From contig JAWHQI010000009.1 in assembly GCA_033032865.1 (NCBI GenBank), forward strand, positions 13,906,001-13,970,000: 64,000 nucleotides of DNA, given 5' to 3'. Of this stretch, positions 47,201-57,002 are shown in pieces. A program made the translations under genes and the position numbers. This DNA comes from Dactylorhiza incarnata. Lineage: Eukaryota; Streptophyta; Magnoliopsida; Asparagales; Orchidaceae. The notes beneath the pieces were generated by a model, which was not told where the DNA came from, searched no databases, and was given only the letters and a program-made list of their open reading frames with translations. The first letter of the stretch is position 1. Every line of letters begins with the position of its first letter.

Positions 47201-48368
47201 CCAGCCACCAGGTTTTGTGTCTGAAGATCTTCCGGAGCATGTCTGCAAGCTGAAGAAGGCCCTGTATGGTTTGAAGCAAGCGCCGAGGGCGTGGTACGGG
47301 AAGATCGCAGAATATCTCCTTTTCTGTGGATTTGTTGCTTCAGACTCAGACTCGAGCTTGTTCGTCAAGAAGAGCGGGGAGCTTCAGGTCATCGTGCTGC
47401 TATACGTCGACGATATGATCGTGACAGGGAACTCGAAGGAGGAGGTAGCGCAGCTTCGGGCCGAGCTGTCTATCAGGTTCGAGATGAAGGATCTTGGTGA
47501 GCTTCACCATTTTCTTGGACTTGAGGTGCAGAGGAAGGAAGGTGGAGTGCTGGTGACCCAAGCCGGATATGCGGAGCGGATCGTGGAGCGGTTCGGCATG
47601 AAGGAAGGGAAGTGCACTTCCACACCTCTGGAGAAGGCTATGAAGCTTCGGAAGGATGAGGGAAGGATCATGCAAGATCCGTTGGTGTTCCGAGCTCTGG
47701 TTGGGAGCTTAATCTATCTGACGATCACGAGGCCAGACATTGCATATGCAGTGGGCAGGGTGAGTCGGTTTATGGCGGAGCCACGGGTACCTCATCTGCT
47801 AGCGGCCAAGAACATTCTAAAGTATGTCAAGGCGACCTCGGACATGGGTCTCCTATACAGGAAGGATGCGGGCTTCGAGGTGCATGGATACATGGATGCT
47901 GATTACGGGGGAGATTTGGATGATCGGAAGTCGACATCTGGATTCGTCTTCATGGCGGGCCCTACGGCTATATCATGGTGCAGCAAGAAGCAGGATTCCG
48001 TATCGGTCTCTACCACGGAAGCGGAATACAAGGCTTCGGCCTTGGCAGCTCAGGAAGCCATCTGGCTTAGGAGGTTGGTAGGAGACGTCCACAAGGAGGT
48101 TCGGGAGCCGACTCTGCTACGCGGTGACAACGAGAGTGCTCTCAAACTGGTAACCAATCCAGTTTGTCATGCGAGGACCAAGCATATTGAGATCGAGCAT
48201 CACTTCATACGGGAGAAAGTGCTGGAGGGATCTCTTTCGGTCGAGCATGTGCGGAGTGCGGACAATGTCGCAGACATCTTCACAAAGGCGCTGGCAAAGG
48301 GGCCGTTCACACGGCTAAGGGAACTACTTGGGCTAGTTTCCACTTCCCACTTCAAGGGGGAGTGTTGA
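44286..48368 (+). CDS. copia-1 Gag-Pol polyprotein, intact
   Basis: The ORF has 1360 codons, from the first ATG after the primer site (MEGGFARGLGIE) to a TGA six bases inside the 3' LTR. Domain order is GAG-PR-INT-RT-RH, which defines Ty1/Copia. Gag (residues 1-275) ends in a CCHC knuckle CFKCGKVGHFRKDC at about 256-270. The protease active site is DSGCGHH near 317. The integrase has an HHCC module from WHERLGH (about 445) to CAGCQFGK, then catalytic residues in HGDLMG (about 512), TDNGGEF (about 575) and NGVAERK (about 611). Reverse transcriptase has LDVKNAFLYG (about 952) and YVDD (about 1040). RNase H has MDADYGGD (about 1202) and STTEAEY. No stops or frameshifts are present, and all expected catalytic residues are there. 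It probably encodes an active element. Its broken relative lies at 1167-5245. Confidence 0.97.
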   Translation: MEGGFARGLGIEMLTSTNFKKWKSCMQSYLLGEDLWEVVGGDETKEVKAVEGGDNGPAVRAWRKTNAKAEFTLKRAISPDLFDHILGCGSAAEIWRALDGLFNKKNIARLQFLENELARSAQGDLSISNFFLKMKNLCAEISALDPDEPISEAKLKRHIIRGLRKEYVAFVTSVQGWANQPSLLELENLLASQESLARQMAGVSVTGGDGEVLFLGKKKWEKKKKTTEGHGPSTSGQQERGYAPKADGKKKKEGLKCFKCGKVGHFRKDCRLNTQPGHAVEKEEAPARHFDGGWGGAFSASIGASAPINYQEDWIVDSGCGHHLTGDESKLSSAEPYTGNNAIITADNTVHAVEKVGVVSLGSDRGPLTLKSVYHVPGMKKNLFSVTNAVDAGYHILFGPTEVKFLRNVEAVKAEVVHVGRRAKDLFVLSTSSYVDKMKTNDGAVIWHERLGHVGMDKLKAMAVRGLVKGLPSLSSYGEGHVCAGCQFGKSHRLPFDKSQTRSSVPLECIHGDLMGPTATPSLGGSRYMLVLIDDYTRYVWVYFLKEKAEAFAKFVEFKELVEGRLGLRVKKLRTDNGGEFTSSEFSTFCRKAGIRRELTCAHTPQQNGVAERKIRHLTETCKCWLHAKSIPKSFWAEGMSCAAYVINRMPLSPINMLTPHEMMFKEKPSVAHLRVFGSTCYVHIPDALRTKLDAKARKLVFVGYDERKKGWKCMDPETRRFVVSRDVVFDEVTSYKGSSDVELPESRVKMPEKAVENLQVELPVSPGGPSPSSSETGASGSGSRGSNAPSTSGRGAREEAADDIAAQGKELRRSKRAIIAPDRYTGGNAVSFVSCFFAGPLDEREPSSFEKAQGVKEWDVAMQEEMAALEKNETWSLVPKPKGIAPVTCKWVYKLKKKADGSIERYKARLVARGFSQQYGEDYDETFSPVAKMTSVRFIIALAAFSGWEIWQLDVKNAFLYGEIDKDIFMVQPPGFVSEDLPEHVCKLKKALYGLKQAPRAWYGKIAEYLLFCGFVASDSDSSLFVKKSGELQVIVLLYVDDMIVTGNSKEEVAQLRAELSIRFEMKDLGELHHFLGLEVQRKEGGVLVTQAGYAERIVERFGMKEGKCTSTPLEKAMKLRKDEGRIMQDPLVFRALVGSLIYLTITRPDIAYAVGRVSRFMAEPRVPHLLAAKNILKYVKATSDMGLLYRKDAGFEVHGYMDADYGGDLDDRKSTSGFVFMAGPTAISWCSKKQDSVSVSTTEAEYKASALAAQEAIWLRRLVGDVHKEVREPTLLRGDNESALKLVTNPVCHARTKHIEIEHHFIREKVLEGSLSVEHVRSADNVADIFTKALAKGPFTRLRELLGLVSTSHFKGEC
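48350..48362 (+). other. Polypurine tract of copia-1
   Basis: The tract ttcaagggggagt ends at the first base of the 3' LTR (tgttgaaa at 48363) and overlaps the last codons of gag-pol. Confidence 0.88.
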
Positions 48369-49634
48369 AATTATTGAAGTGGAAGTGGAGGAGGCTTTTG
48401 GACCTGGGCGGTCTGGAAGGAGACCGGGCGGTCTGGCGTGACCGCACGGTCTGGCGGTCTGACAATGGCGATCTGTTCTATTGGTCAGCTGCGGCTTCCG
48501 GGGTTGACCGCTGGTCTGGTCCAAGGGCTGCTGGAGGTGGAGGTCGTGCGGTCTGGCTGTGACCGCATGACGGGTGATCTTCCTCAGGGTCGCGCGGTCT
48601 GTCTCTGACCGCGTGACAAGTTGTTCTCTTCAAGGACGTGCCGGTCTGGCGTGACCGCACGGGTTGGCTCTTGAATCCAGTCTGGTGTCTTTCCAGAGGG
48701 TTCTGAAGGAGTTCGCGGACTAAGTTATTCTTAGTCGCGCGGTCTCAGTTCGCCGTCTCAGGAGGAGACTAGTATGCGGGCTGGTTGCTGTTCGCGGTCT
48801 CAGGAGGAGATCGGCATACGGACAGGAGTTCGCGGGTTGATGGCGGACTGGCTGTGTTCGCGGTCTCGGGCGAACACAGGTGGTGGGTGACTTCTAGGCG
48901 GTCTGGCGATCTCCGTGTGGAGTCGTGTTCAGACCAAGGGAGTAGCGATCTCCCGCGGTCTGGTGTGAAGTCGGCGCTCACCAAAATGAAGCAGGAGGGT
49001 TGCAGTGATTGCGCGGGTTGACCGGTAAGGTCGCGCGATCTGATGGGTGGTGACTCTATCTCATAGGGTGGTGACTGGATCAGGTCTCACGCCTATAAAT
49101 AGGGAGCCACTGTTGCAGCAAAAAGAAGAACACACCAAGTGTAAGCCGAGTTTGCCTAGTTCCTGCGGTCTGTGTTTCTGACCGAGCGGTCTCTGATTGA
49201 ATTCTTCTTTGTGCAGCTTCTGCGGATAGTGCAGGCAGCAGCGATCACCTCTTCCTCTGAAAGTGTTCGGGCGGTTTGCGGCTTGGAGTTGTGGTGCTGG
49301 AGTTCGGGAATCAGGAGATCGGCAAAGGAGCGGTCTGGTGCAGCGGTCTGGTGGTGTTTCGAGATCGAGAGCGGTTGCGGTCTGGCAGCAGCGGTCTGGC
49401 GAGCTGCTGAGTTCGGCAAGAGACCGTGCGGTCTCAGTTATCTTCAGTTTCTGTTCTTTCTTCTTGAAGTTTTGTGCTGACGAAATCATGTCTCGTCGAG
49501 CATGTCTTGCCCTGTAATTGAAGTTTTGCTATCAATAAAGATCGTTTTGTTCGCCTAAGATTGTCTCTGGTTGTTTGGCTTGTATCTCTAGTTGTTATTC
49601 ATGCTTACTCTCACAAGGTCCGGAAAATTTCACA
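48363..49634 (+). repeat. 3' LTR of copia-1
   Basis: It has the same length as the 5' LTR and differs at six positions by eye. TATA box at 49094-49101 and AATAAA at 49534-49539. It is followed by the atttc duplication. Confidence 0.96.
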
Positions 49635-49639
49635 ATTTC

Positions 49640-52061
49640 AATATGTAAAAAAACTATTTGCCACGGTTTTAAACTGTGGCAAATAATAAATTATGTATTT
49701 TTTTAAAAAAAAAAGCATAAATCTTAATTTCTTCTCCCAACATCCATCAAAATGAACAATAAATTATGAAACAAGAACCACAGATGTAGATGAAAATTGA
49801 TGTCCATCATAATTGTAATATTAGTAAGAAAAACGGCATTGTAATAAAGGGGGTATATATGATTCCAGATAAACTTTCAATGACTGAAAGCTTCCTGGAA
49901 TGAGATCCACGTGAAACAGGTCACACTAATTCAATAAAAAAAACAACAAAAATGGATAAAAATAATCACAAGCATAAGAATATTTGCTAATTCAATTGGA
50001 GAAGAAATGTTAATTCTGTAGAACATAACATATCCTGCATCATTCAAAATAATTAAACGAATATAATGATTCACAATAATATGTGAGTGTGTGCGCGCAT
50101 GCGCACGTACGTACATATATATCATAGCAAAATATTGATATTAATACTCAAGAATAAAGTAAAACCCAGTTCCTCCCTTGATATATGTAGCTCACATAAT
50201 CTTATTATGAATATACGCATTTGACTCTTGCCAACCCAAAAAAAATCTCAATACATTAAAATGGAAAAACTACAGAAAAGAATGAATGAAAATAAAATGG
50301 AAAAACTACAGGAAAAGCAAAAAAGAAGTAAAAGTTATCCATTGATTCTTCCAGTATGTGAACATATATGTCAAACGACAGAAGAAAAACAGCAAGTATT
50401 CAGCACATAACTGACTTTGTTGGAGCAGTTTGGGAGCAGTATTCCGCACATTTGAGCATTTTTGTTGCAATCACACTATCTGTGTTTACATCCTTTCAAC
50501 CAAGTTCTCTCTCCATCTGCTACTTCCTGGAGCCACAGCAAAGCCACCATAAGATAAACACAGATCAAAGACATTTTTTTCTTTGTAAAATAAGAAGAAA
50601 ACAGAACTGGAGTTCAATTCCTGGAAGAGTTTCTGTTAAAATCTCATGATGAGGAGGGGTTGAATGGATTAAGAGAGATGATGTGCAGGTTGAAGAATAT
50701 TGTGCCCAATGCTCCATGATCTCAAATTTGAAAATGAATCATAAAAAGGACTTCTACTATAAATTCTTTCATACAATACAGTAGCAGAACTCCACAATTC
50801 ATTGATTTTTTTTGTTTTACTCAATGAGGTGGACTGAAGATGAGGTGGCAAATCTTACATGGAAAATAGAATATTCAAGTATTTTTGGAATGTTTCCAAG
50901 CTTATTTGAGCTAATTATGGTCATGTTTTAAACAATTCAGAGCATTGATCAATTCAGAGCTAATTATGGTTATATATAGAGAAATTGTTTTTGGCTTACT
51001 TAATTTTGCAAACTAGAATATAATTCAACCAATTCAATCTCCAAATAGATTCAATTTTTGAACATTTTAAAAAGAACTCAACAATTAATCATGATTAAGA
51101 GAATCAGTTTAAACTCGCCATTCTATATGTGTAGACATTTCTTTCTTACTTAGTTTTGTAAGTTGGAGTAGACTCAATCAGTTATACAATTAAGCAAGAT
51201 TAAGTGAATCATTTTAAATCAGTTTATGAGCATTTTCAACATTATATATTTAAAATTAGCAAGTCTTTTTCTCACCATTCAATATAAAAATCAGCATTCC
51301 CTGAAGTAATAAATAACCATGATAATCAACAAATAAAGTGAACGTGTCATACCTAGTTAGAAGCCTTGATTTCCTACCACTGAAACCAAAGTGTTGTTAG
51401 GATGAAGATTTCCTTGTAGAAAGGCTGAACAAATATCAAATATTAAAATGTTTGTGTATTAATGATTATCTTGTAGGAGCATGCCGTGAAATTTAGGGGT
51501 GTCGTTGCCAGAATTCGATCAGGATACTTTTCCCTAATTCTAAACCATATGCTAGAAAATCACTGAAAATCAAACAAATGAGCAAACCCAAACCGCATGC
51601 TTTGAAGTGTTTAAGAATTTATGTGTTTTATTCAGTTTTCTCTTCGACAAACATAAGCATGATTCCCGCTCTGGTGCGGAACACATCAAATTTTGTTTTC
51701 ATTGAGTAAACATCTTAAGAGTATCAAAATCAATTATCAAAAGATAGATGCATACCTATCAGGTGATGAATTATCAACACAACCACAGACCATGTTCAGA
51801 ATACTTGTAAATAGTGATTAAAGATCAATCATCGGTTTGAAGCTCCAACTACAGAAACAACAAGCACATCAACATAAAGATCAATCACATAAAAATTTAT
51901 CATTATGGACACTGGAGAGTGTCTCTGTTAATTGTGTTCTTTCTTAAGTACCATTTGACCCAGTTATTTGGAAATTGAGAGACAAGCAAGAATGTTTCAC
52001 ATCACCCTAAAGAAATTACCATTTGTTTAGTTTTCAACACTCCAAATTAGGTTCCCTTCAC
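49640..52061. other. AT-rich interior of the CACTA element, no gene recognised
   Basis: The stretch begins with a subterminal tgccacggttttaaactgtg motif and is then low in GC, with scattered homopolymers. A possible small exon on the minus strand (about 51345-51427) is open from an acceptor-like ttcag to a stop, but I cannot assign it. The rest looks like intron or filler sequence. Confidence 0.4.
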
Positions 52062-52196
52062 ATAAATTTCATAACTATAAGGGTCTGGCGAGTGTCCATG
52101 ATCATGAATCCTTGTATCAAGCTGTGTTTTCTGAAAATATATCATATCTCGTATCATGTCACCATTCTGATGCATCATAGATAATCCATTAAAATC
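52062..52196 (-). pseudogene. Candidate captured exon of unknown gene in the CACTA element
   Basis: On the minus strand 45 codons are open between a pyrimidine-rich acceptor (ttttcttgcaaag) and a possible donor (tttat/gtgaag). The translation begins DFNGLSMMHQNGDMIRDM and includes HDHGHSPDPY, balanced in composition rather than AT-driven. I do not recognise the protein. It may belong to the nonaspanin capture unit or to another gene. Confidence 0.3.
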
Positions 52197-52972
52197 CTTT
52201 GCAAGAAAACAAAATAACAAGTTATCTTAGTCATAAATGTCAACAATTCCATGCATACTATCAAGCATGAGAAGTAGAAACAAGTTATCTTAGTCATAGA
52301 TTGAAAGAAGAAACTAAATTAACCCAAACTAAAGACAATATGAATAATTTCATTGAATCAATATAATGGGGAGGTTTATATCTAAAAAGCAAAATGCATA
52401 GAAAAAAGAGCACTGCATGAAAAAGGTTACAAAACAAAAGTTCACAATCCATAGTAATCAAAGAATTTGAAACCAAAAATAAAGATTTCCTTTTGATCAC
52501 ATCCAATCTCTCATCCCCACTCTTTTTTCAAAGTACAATTCCTATCAATCTCATCTACAACTACAGTAGGAAGAGGGGAGGGCTGGAGGCACTTTTAAAG
52601 GGCAGCCGAGACAGATTTTTGGCTCTCAACTGTTGTATGTGGATGTCCTGGGATAGGAACAACAACCCAGGTGGTGTGGGGAGGTAGTATTAAGTTATCT
52701 AGGGAGGGAGATTGCTAACCAAGAAGCAGGACAACCAACAAGGCAATGCAGGGACTGTTTGGGGCTGCTGACAACAAGATTTCTGATGGCTAATCGATGT
52801 GGTTAGCTGTCCCGGATAGGGAGGATATGGGAAAGGATGTTGGGAACCAATTCCAGATTCTGGACAACAACTATGGTTGGAAAACTACTAAAAATATTCT
52901 GTAATACTAATATTTTCCATGCTTTAACAAATAAATATTTAACATGAAAGATAATGGACGGTCCTATCATAC

Positions 52973-53530
52973 CAGTAAGACGAGGACGACGCTCCAATAT
53001 TTTCATGAAGCGTGGGGTTTTCTTGGGTGAGATTGACATGAATGATCTGCAAGAAATAAAAAATTGACATGATAAAATGCTTACCACGGCTTCAACACTG
53101 GCCTTAAGGATCCTTTCAAAAAGTGCAAAGGTTAAAAAAATACAGGTGCACAAAGAAAATAATGTCTTGAGGAATTCCAAATTTTTATACCTGGTCTACA
53201 TTGTATGTCACATTTATGCTCTTATGGGTGAAGAGATAGTGCTTTCTCTCATCAGTTTTGCCAACCTCACCAACAAATGCTGATAATATCAAGAAATTAG
53301 GTTAAATAAAAATTAATTGAAGAGTATTTAAACATTAAAGATGGTTTATAAATACATACCCCATAAAGGTAAGTCATCTGGATCACCATGCGAGGGAATC
53401 GTAAAGAATAATGTTTTGCACTAGCAATTAGAGAAACAAAATGCAGAGTAGAACTGATAGAATACCTATGAAGAATTCAAACCAATATGAACTATCTATT
53501 GCATCCTTAAATTGCCACCAAAAGATCAAT
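52973..53530 (-). pseudogene. Captured exons of a nonaspanin / transmembrane-9 (TM9SF, TMN) gene
   Basis: Read on the minus strand, coding blocks separated by GT-AG introns give the lumenal domain of a nonaspanin. Block 1 (about 53530-53466) reads FKDAIDSSYWFEFFI. Block 2 is only 18 nt (53377-53360) and completes DDLPLWG. Block 3 (53279-53191) reads AFVGEVGKTDERKHYLFTHK and continues through NVTYNVDQ. Block 4 (53046-52973) starts IIHVNLTQENP. DDLPLWG, the FVGE motif, the THK segment and IIHVNLTQENP are conserved in plant TM9SF proteins, Golgi and endosome membrane proteins with nine transmembrane spans. Block 4 then drifts from the family, and the membrane domain is absent. The fragment cannot encode a working protein. 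The introns remain, so capture was at DNA level. Confidence 0.72.
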
Positions 53531-53546
53531 CCCATTATCAAGAAGC

Positions 53547-54080
53547 TTATGAATATAGTAGTACATATGTATCAAGAAGCTTATGAATATAGAAGTACAT
53601 ATACTTTGTCGGTTTCAATCTTCTTGATGTCTGCTGGAGAAATTCAGCCATGAGATGTTGCCATTGTCGCTGAGTCCAGCACTGTTTATAAATACCAACG
53701 AGGCTGGAGAGAGTTGACCCCCTTTTGAAGGCACCAAATCGTCGTAGGGGCGGGAAAATAGCTATTCGAGGGGGGGGGGGGGGGGGGGAGGCCATCCCAC
53801 CCAAGAATTCACAGGCGAAACAGAAACCCTAGTCGGTTCGAAGAATACTTGTGTAATCACTATCGTTGGAGCCTGGAGGAGAAGACTCAGAAGCCTGGTG
53901 CGAAGAATACCTGTGTAATCGAGTCGTCACCAACTGCTCCGCTCGTCCTCCTCTTAGGGCATCGTGTAGCTCGTGCCCTTATCGCTGGAGAGAAGAGGGG
54001 ATAGATGAAGGAGTTCGCTGAATATGAAGGGGGAAATAGAAAACAAGTGGGCTCTCGCACGGTTTCACAAAAAATAGAAG
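53547..54080 (-). other. Upstream part of the captured unit, minus strand
   Basis: This sequence lies between the nonaspanin exons and the CACTA end. On the minus strand it holds GC-richer pieces resembling a 5' untranslated region or other captured sequence (agggcacgagctacacgatg; gaaaccctag is complementary to 53825). It includes a G run of about 18 at 53771-53788. The ORFs 53547-53804 and 53887-54105 show no known domain; I do not call them genes. Confidence 0.35.
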
Positions 54081-54284
54081 ATTGGTCGTGGCTATTACTT
54101 AACATTAGCCACGACTGTTGTTTTTCATAGCTAATACTTAAGTATTAGCCACGCTTTTTTGCAGTCATGGCTAAAATCTAACTATTAGCCATAGTTTTGC
54201 ATTCATGGCTAATACTAGAGTATTAGCCACGGTTTTTGAACCCTGGCAAAAAAAGTGTAGCTAATACTCATTTTTCTAGTAGTG

Positions 54285-54560
54285 ACAAGAGCTGGTTCTT
54301 TGGACACACAGACTTCATGTGTCCTTTCTGCCCTGATTGATAGCAGACTCTATCTTTCAACCAGCACCTGCTCGAATCATGACCATTCTACTCACAGACA
54401 GTGCACACAGTTCTCCCTTGGGTGCGTCCTGAATGGAGAGCACCCGCTGCAACTTCTGAGCTCCAATCCTCTTGAAACACTTTTCATAGGGGTGGCCAGG
54501 GTCCCCACAGAAACTGCATGCTTCTCCACTACTCTTCTTTGAAGCGATGTCGGATACCCT
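54285..54560 (-). pseudogene. Gag zinc-knuckle region of Gypsy element 2
   Basis: On the minus strand one good CCHC knuckle is seen, CSFCGDPGHPYEKC. A second, CYQSGQKGHMKSVC, has its second cysteine changed to serine. Between them lies a stop. This continues gag from 55756 after a solo LTR and joins 42593 after the CACTA element. Confidence 0.75.
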
Positions 54561-54561
54561 G

Positions 54562-55746
54562 TGTTGGGTATTGTATCCACAATTACCTGGATTTGAAGAT
54601 GTCCCCTAGTGAACTAAATTGAATTGAGTATGTATTTGATGATTTCTGTTTAGATGTGTTATGGCAGGTCTTAATGCTAAGTGCACACCAAAGTCAGGTT
54701 GCAATGGATCACCAAACACAGTTCTAGACAATATAATCCCTCATTGTGTAGAGCAAAGTGTTGGCCCATGTGTAATCTCTCTTTTGGGGTGTACTTCATA
54801 TACTCATAACTGAAGGTTTTCAAGTTTGAGGAGTGGAGCTGGTTTTCAGGAGAAAAGAATTTTTTGCTAAGTCAATTCGTCGAGATGTCTCGTGAAGTCC
54901 GATGAATCTCGACGAATCCAGAAAGAAGCCAAATTTCTAGTTTAAAGAAGAAATTTCTGCGGCTAAGTCTATTCGTCGAATGTTCTCATGAACTCCCGAC
55001 GAATATCGACGAATCCAGACAGAAGCCAAATTTCTAGTTTGAAGAAGAAAACAAGAAAAACACCCGATTGTTAAAAAGAAGAGCCGTTTTCTTTCTCTCT
55101 TGCTGAACAAGTTTCTGAGATCTAAAGTCTGCGCCGCTCAAGATTCGTTCTTCAGTGTTGCTAGAGATTTCTCAGATAAGAAGGTCTTTGATCTAGTTGC
55201 TGCTTTATATTGAAGATCTTTTCAAATTAATCAAAGGGCCTACTCAGATCAGGTTTGCCGATTCCTTACTCTTCCTAATCCTTGAAGATCCAAGCTTTCA
55301 CTCTAAAGGAAGAAGAAGATTCAGTCTCTCCAGATCTGAAGTTAATCTCTATTGAGATTCAAAAGAAGTTTCGTTTCAAACTTTATTTAATTCCTGTAGG
55401 AGTTTTTACTCCGAGTTATTTTGTAGGAGTTGTTTACTCCGAGTTGTAGGAGTTGTTTACTCTGAGTTTGTAGGAGAGGGTGTTCTCCGAGTTTGTAGGA
55501 GCCGTTGTCTCCGAGTGTAGGATTTGTTTATAAATCTGAGTTTTGGTGAAGTTGCCGACGCTAGCCCGAAGTGCTAGATAGGCGGAGCGGGAGAGAGGAG
55601 TACCCACCTTTGGGGAACCTCTATAAATCTTGTGTCTCTGTGCTGTGATATTTTTTTGTTGTGTGTGTGCTAAATTTTTATTCCGCAATCGCAGTAGAGA
55701 TCACCTATTCACCCCCCCCCCCCCCTCTAGGTGATTTAGGTAGACA
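54562..55746 (+). repeat. Solo LTR of a Sirevirus-type Copia element
   Basis: It starts tgttgggtattg and ends near ctattcaccccccc…ctctaggtgatttaggtagaca. The C run and flanking words resemble the ends of the Sirevirus LTR at 23111. Two related blocks (54870-54945 and 54960-55040) share gtcgaga/cgacgaatc and gaagccaaatttctagttt. A tandem gtaggagttgtttactccgag-like repeat lies at 55400-55520. No target duplication is evident, so the borders are approximate. Confidence 0.6.
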
Positions 55747-55755
55747 ACGATTTCT

Positions 55756-56618
55756 TTCAGCCTGGAACTTCCTTCATCCACACATTCCCTCTTTTCTTTC
55801 CTCAACGCACACCTCGATTCTTGGAGTTATCATTCGCCTCAACTTTCAGAATAGATTCCACTGCCTCAGCATAGTTCTCCGATCTACAAGTACAAGCTAA
55901 TTGTTGAATATCGATGTGAAGTCCTCTCAGGAATCGCTTCACTCTTCCTGTTTCAGAGGCCACTAGATTTGGAGCAAATCGGCTCAACTTGCTAAATTCG
56001 ACTTCATACTCACTAACAGTGAGTTGCCTCTGCATCAGATGCAGAAAGTTGTTCATCAGGCGGTCTTGCTCGACCGACGGCAAACATTTCTTCAACAACA
56101 TATTCCTAAGGATTCCCATGAACATCCACCTGTCGGGTTCTCCTTCTCTCTTATCCACCAGCTCTTTGCAAGACCCTTCAGCTGGTACGCGGCGACCATC
56201 ACCTTTTGGTTGGCAGAAATCATAGAATACGAAAACATTTCCTCAATAGCGATAATACAGCCATCTAACGCCATGAAATCGTCTCTCCCGTCATTGGTGA
56301 GAGGTCCTAGTCGCTGAAAGTGCGAGATGAAATCCATCTCTAGTGGCAGCAACACTGGGGGGACACCAGAGGGGCAGGAGGAATAGGTACAGCTTGACCC
56401 ACAACAGGGTCTTGCACCACGGCCCGCTGCCCTGCAGCGACAGTCAACAACGACTGAATCTGAGATTGCATCTCAATCAACTGCCTCGACATAGCTTTGT
56501 TGCTCTGTCGCAGTCCTTCAATTACAACTTCACTCTGCGCACCTGACGACTTGCCCTTGGACTGGGGAGTCGCCCTCGTCACAGGATGCTTTGTCGACAT
56601 TTCTAAAAGAAAACACAA
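55756..56618 (-). pseudogene. Gag N-terminal and capsid region of Gypsy element 2
   Basis: On the minus strand the ATG near 56598 (MSTKHPVTRATPQ) opens a coiled, glutamine-rich stretch (MSRQLIEMQSQIQSL). Capsid motifs of Tekay-like Gag follow after frameshifts near 56350 and 56150: FQRLGPLTNDG, AAYQLKGLAKSWW and the block NNFLHLMQRQLTVSEYEVEF with RVKRFLRGLH. It is broken by the frameshifts and by the solo LTR. Confidence 0.8.
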
Positions 56619-57002
56619 ACAAATAACTCATTAGCACCCTAGCTTAACACTAGGACTACACAACTTAGTTCAGACCATACACGAATAGACACTTGCTTTT
56701 GCTGTTAACTTGCTCTTGGATTTATAAATGATGCTATGCATAAAACTTGGGATGATACTCTGTCATCCCTTTAGACCCTTGTGCTTATCCTATGAATGCA
56801 TGAACTTCTTATACCTTTGTTTTAAAATCATGTGTGTACGGGTATCATCATGTAAATCTTTAGCTTGACACGTGTACTTATGCAATGCTATGTAATGTAT
56901 GTTGTGTTATGCATTCTAATAAAGGCCTTAATGCATGTTATGAGCGGTGTACCCATGAAATATTATGCATCCCATACTACATGATATTTCATGCAACGGA
57001 AG
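56619..57002 (-). other. Probable leader of Gypsy element 2, no gene
   Basis: This AT-rich stretch upstream of gag on the minus strand has no recognisable primer site. The 5' LTR expected beyond it, starting like 27099, is not found to the window end, so the 5' end lies further right or is lost. Confidence 0.4.

Larger units (their letters stand above)
42926..49634 (+). mobile_element. Intact Ty1/Copia element (copia-1), 6.7 kb
   Basis: It has LTRs of 1272 bp each (42926-44197 and 48363-49634), flanked by the 5-bp duplication atttc (42921-42925 and 49635-49639). A tRNA-Met primer site, an uninterrupted 1360-codon gag-pol and a polypurine tract are present. I count six differences between the LTRs (about 0.5%), which at 1.3e-8 per site per year is about 0.2 million years. 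All parts needed for autonomous transposition look present. It inserted in the left subterminal region of the CACTA element. Confidence 0.97.
42594..54284. mobile_element. Non-autonomous CACTA (En/Spm) transposon with captured gene exons
   Basis: The left end is cactacaagaaaa (42594) and the right end ttttctagtagtg (54284), an imperfect CACTA terminal inverted repeat. Subterminal regions are packed with gccacgg/ccgtggc words in both orientations (42610-42925 and 54080-54260), as in CACTA elements. Without the nested Copia element it is about 5.0 kb. I see no transposase. The inside is AT-rich and carries nonaspanin exons. Flanks read acaa on both sides, whereas CACTA elements usually duplicate 3 bp. 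It interrupts the gag of Gypsy element 2. Much of 49640-52060 has no recognisable gene. Confidence 0.85.

Noticed and set aside
55434..55688. ORF of 84 residues on the minus strand
   Set aside because: It lies within a solo LTR over a short tandem repeat; there is no domain.
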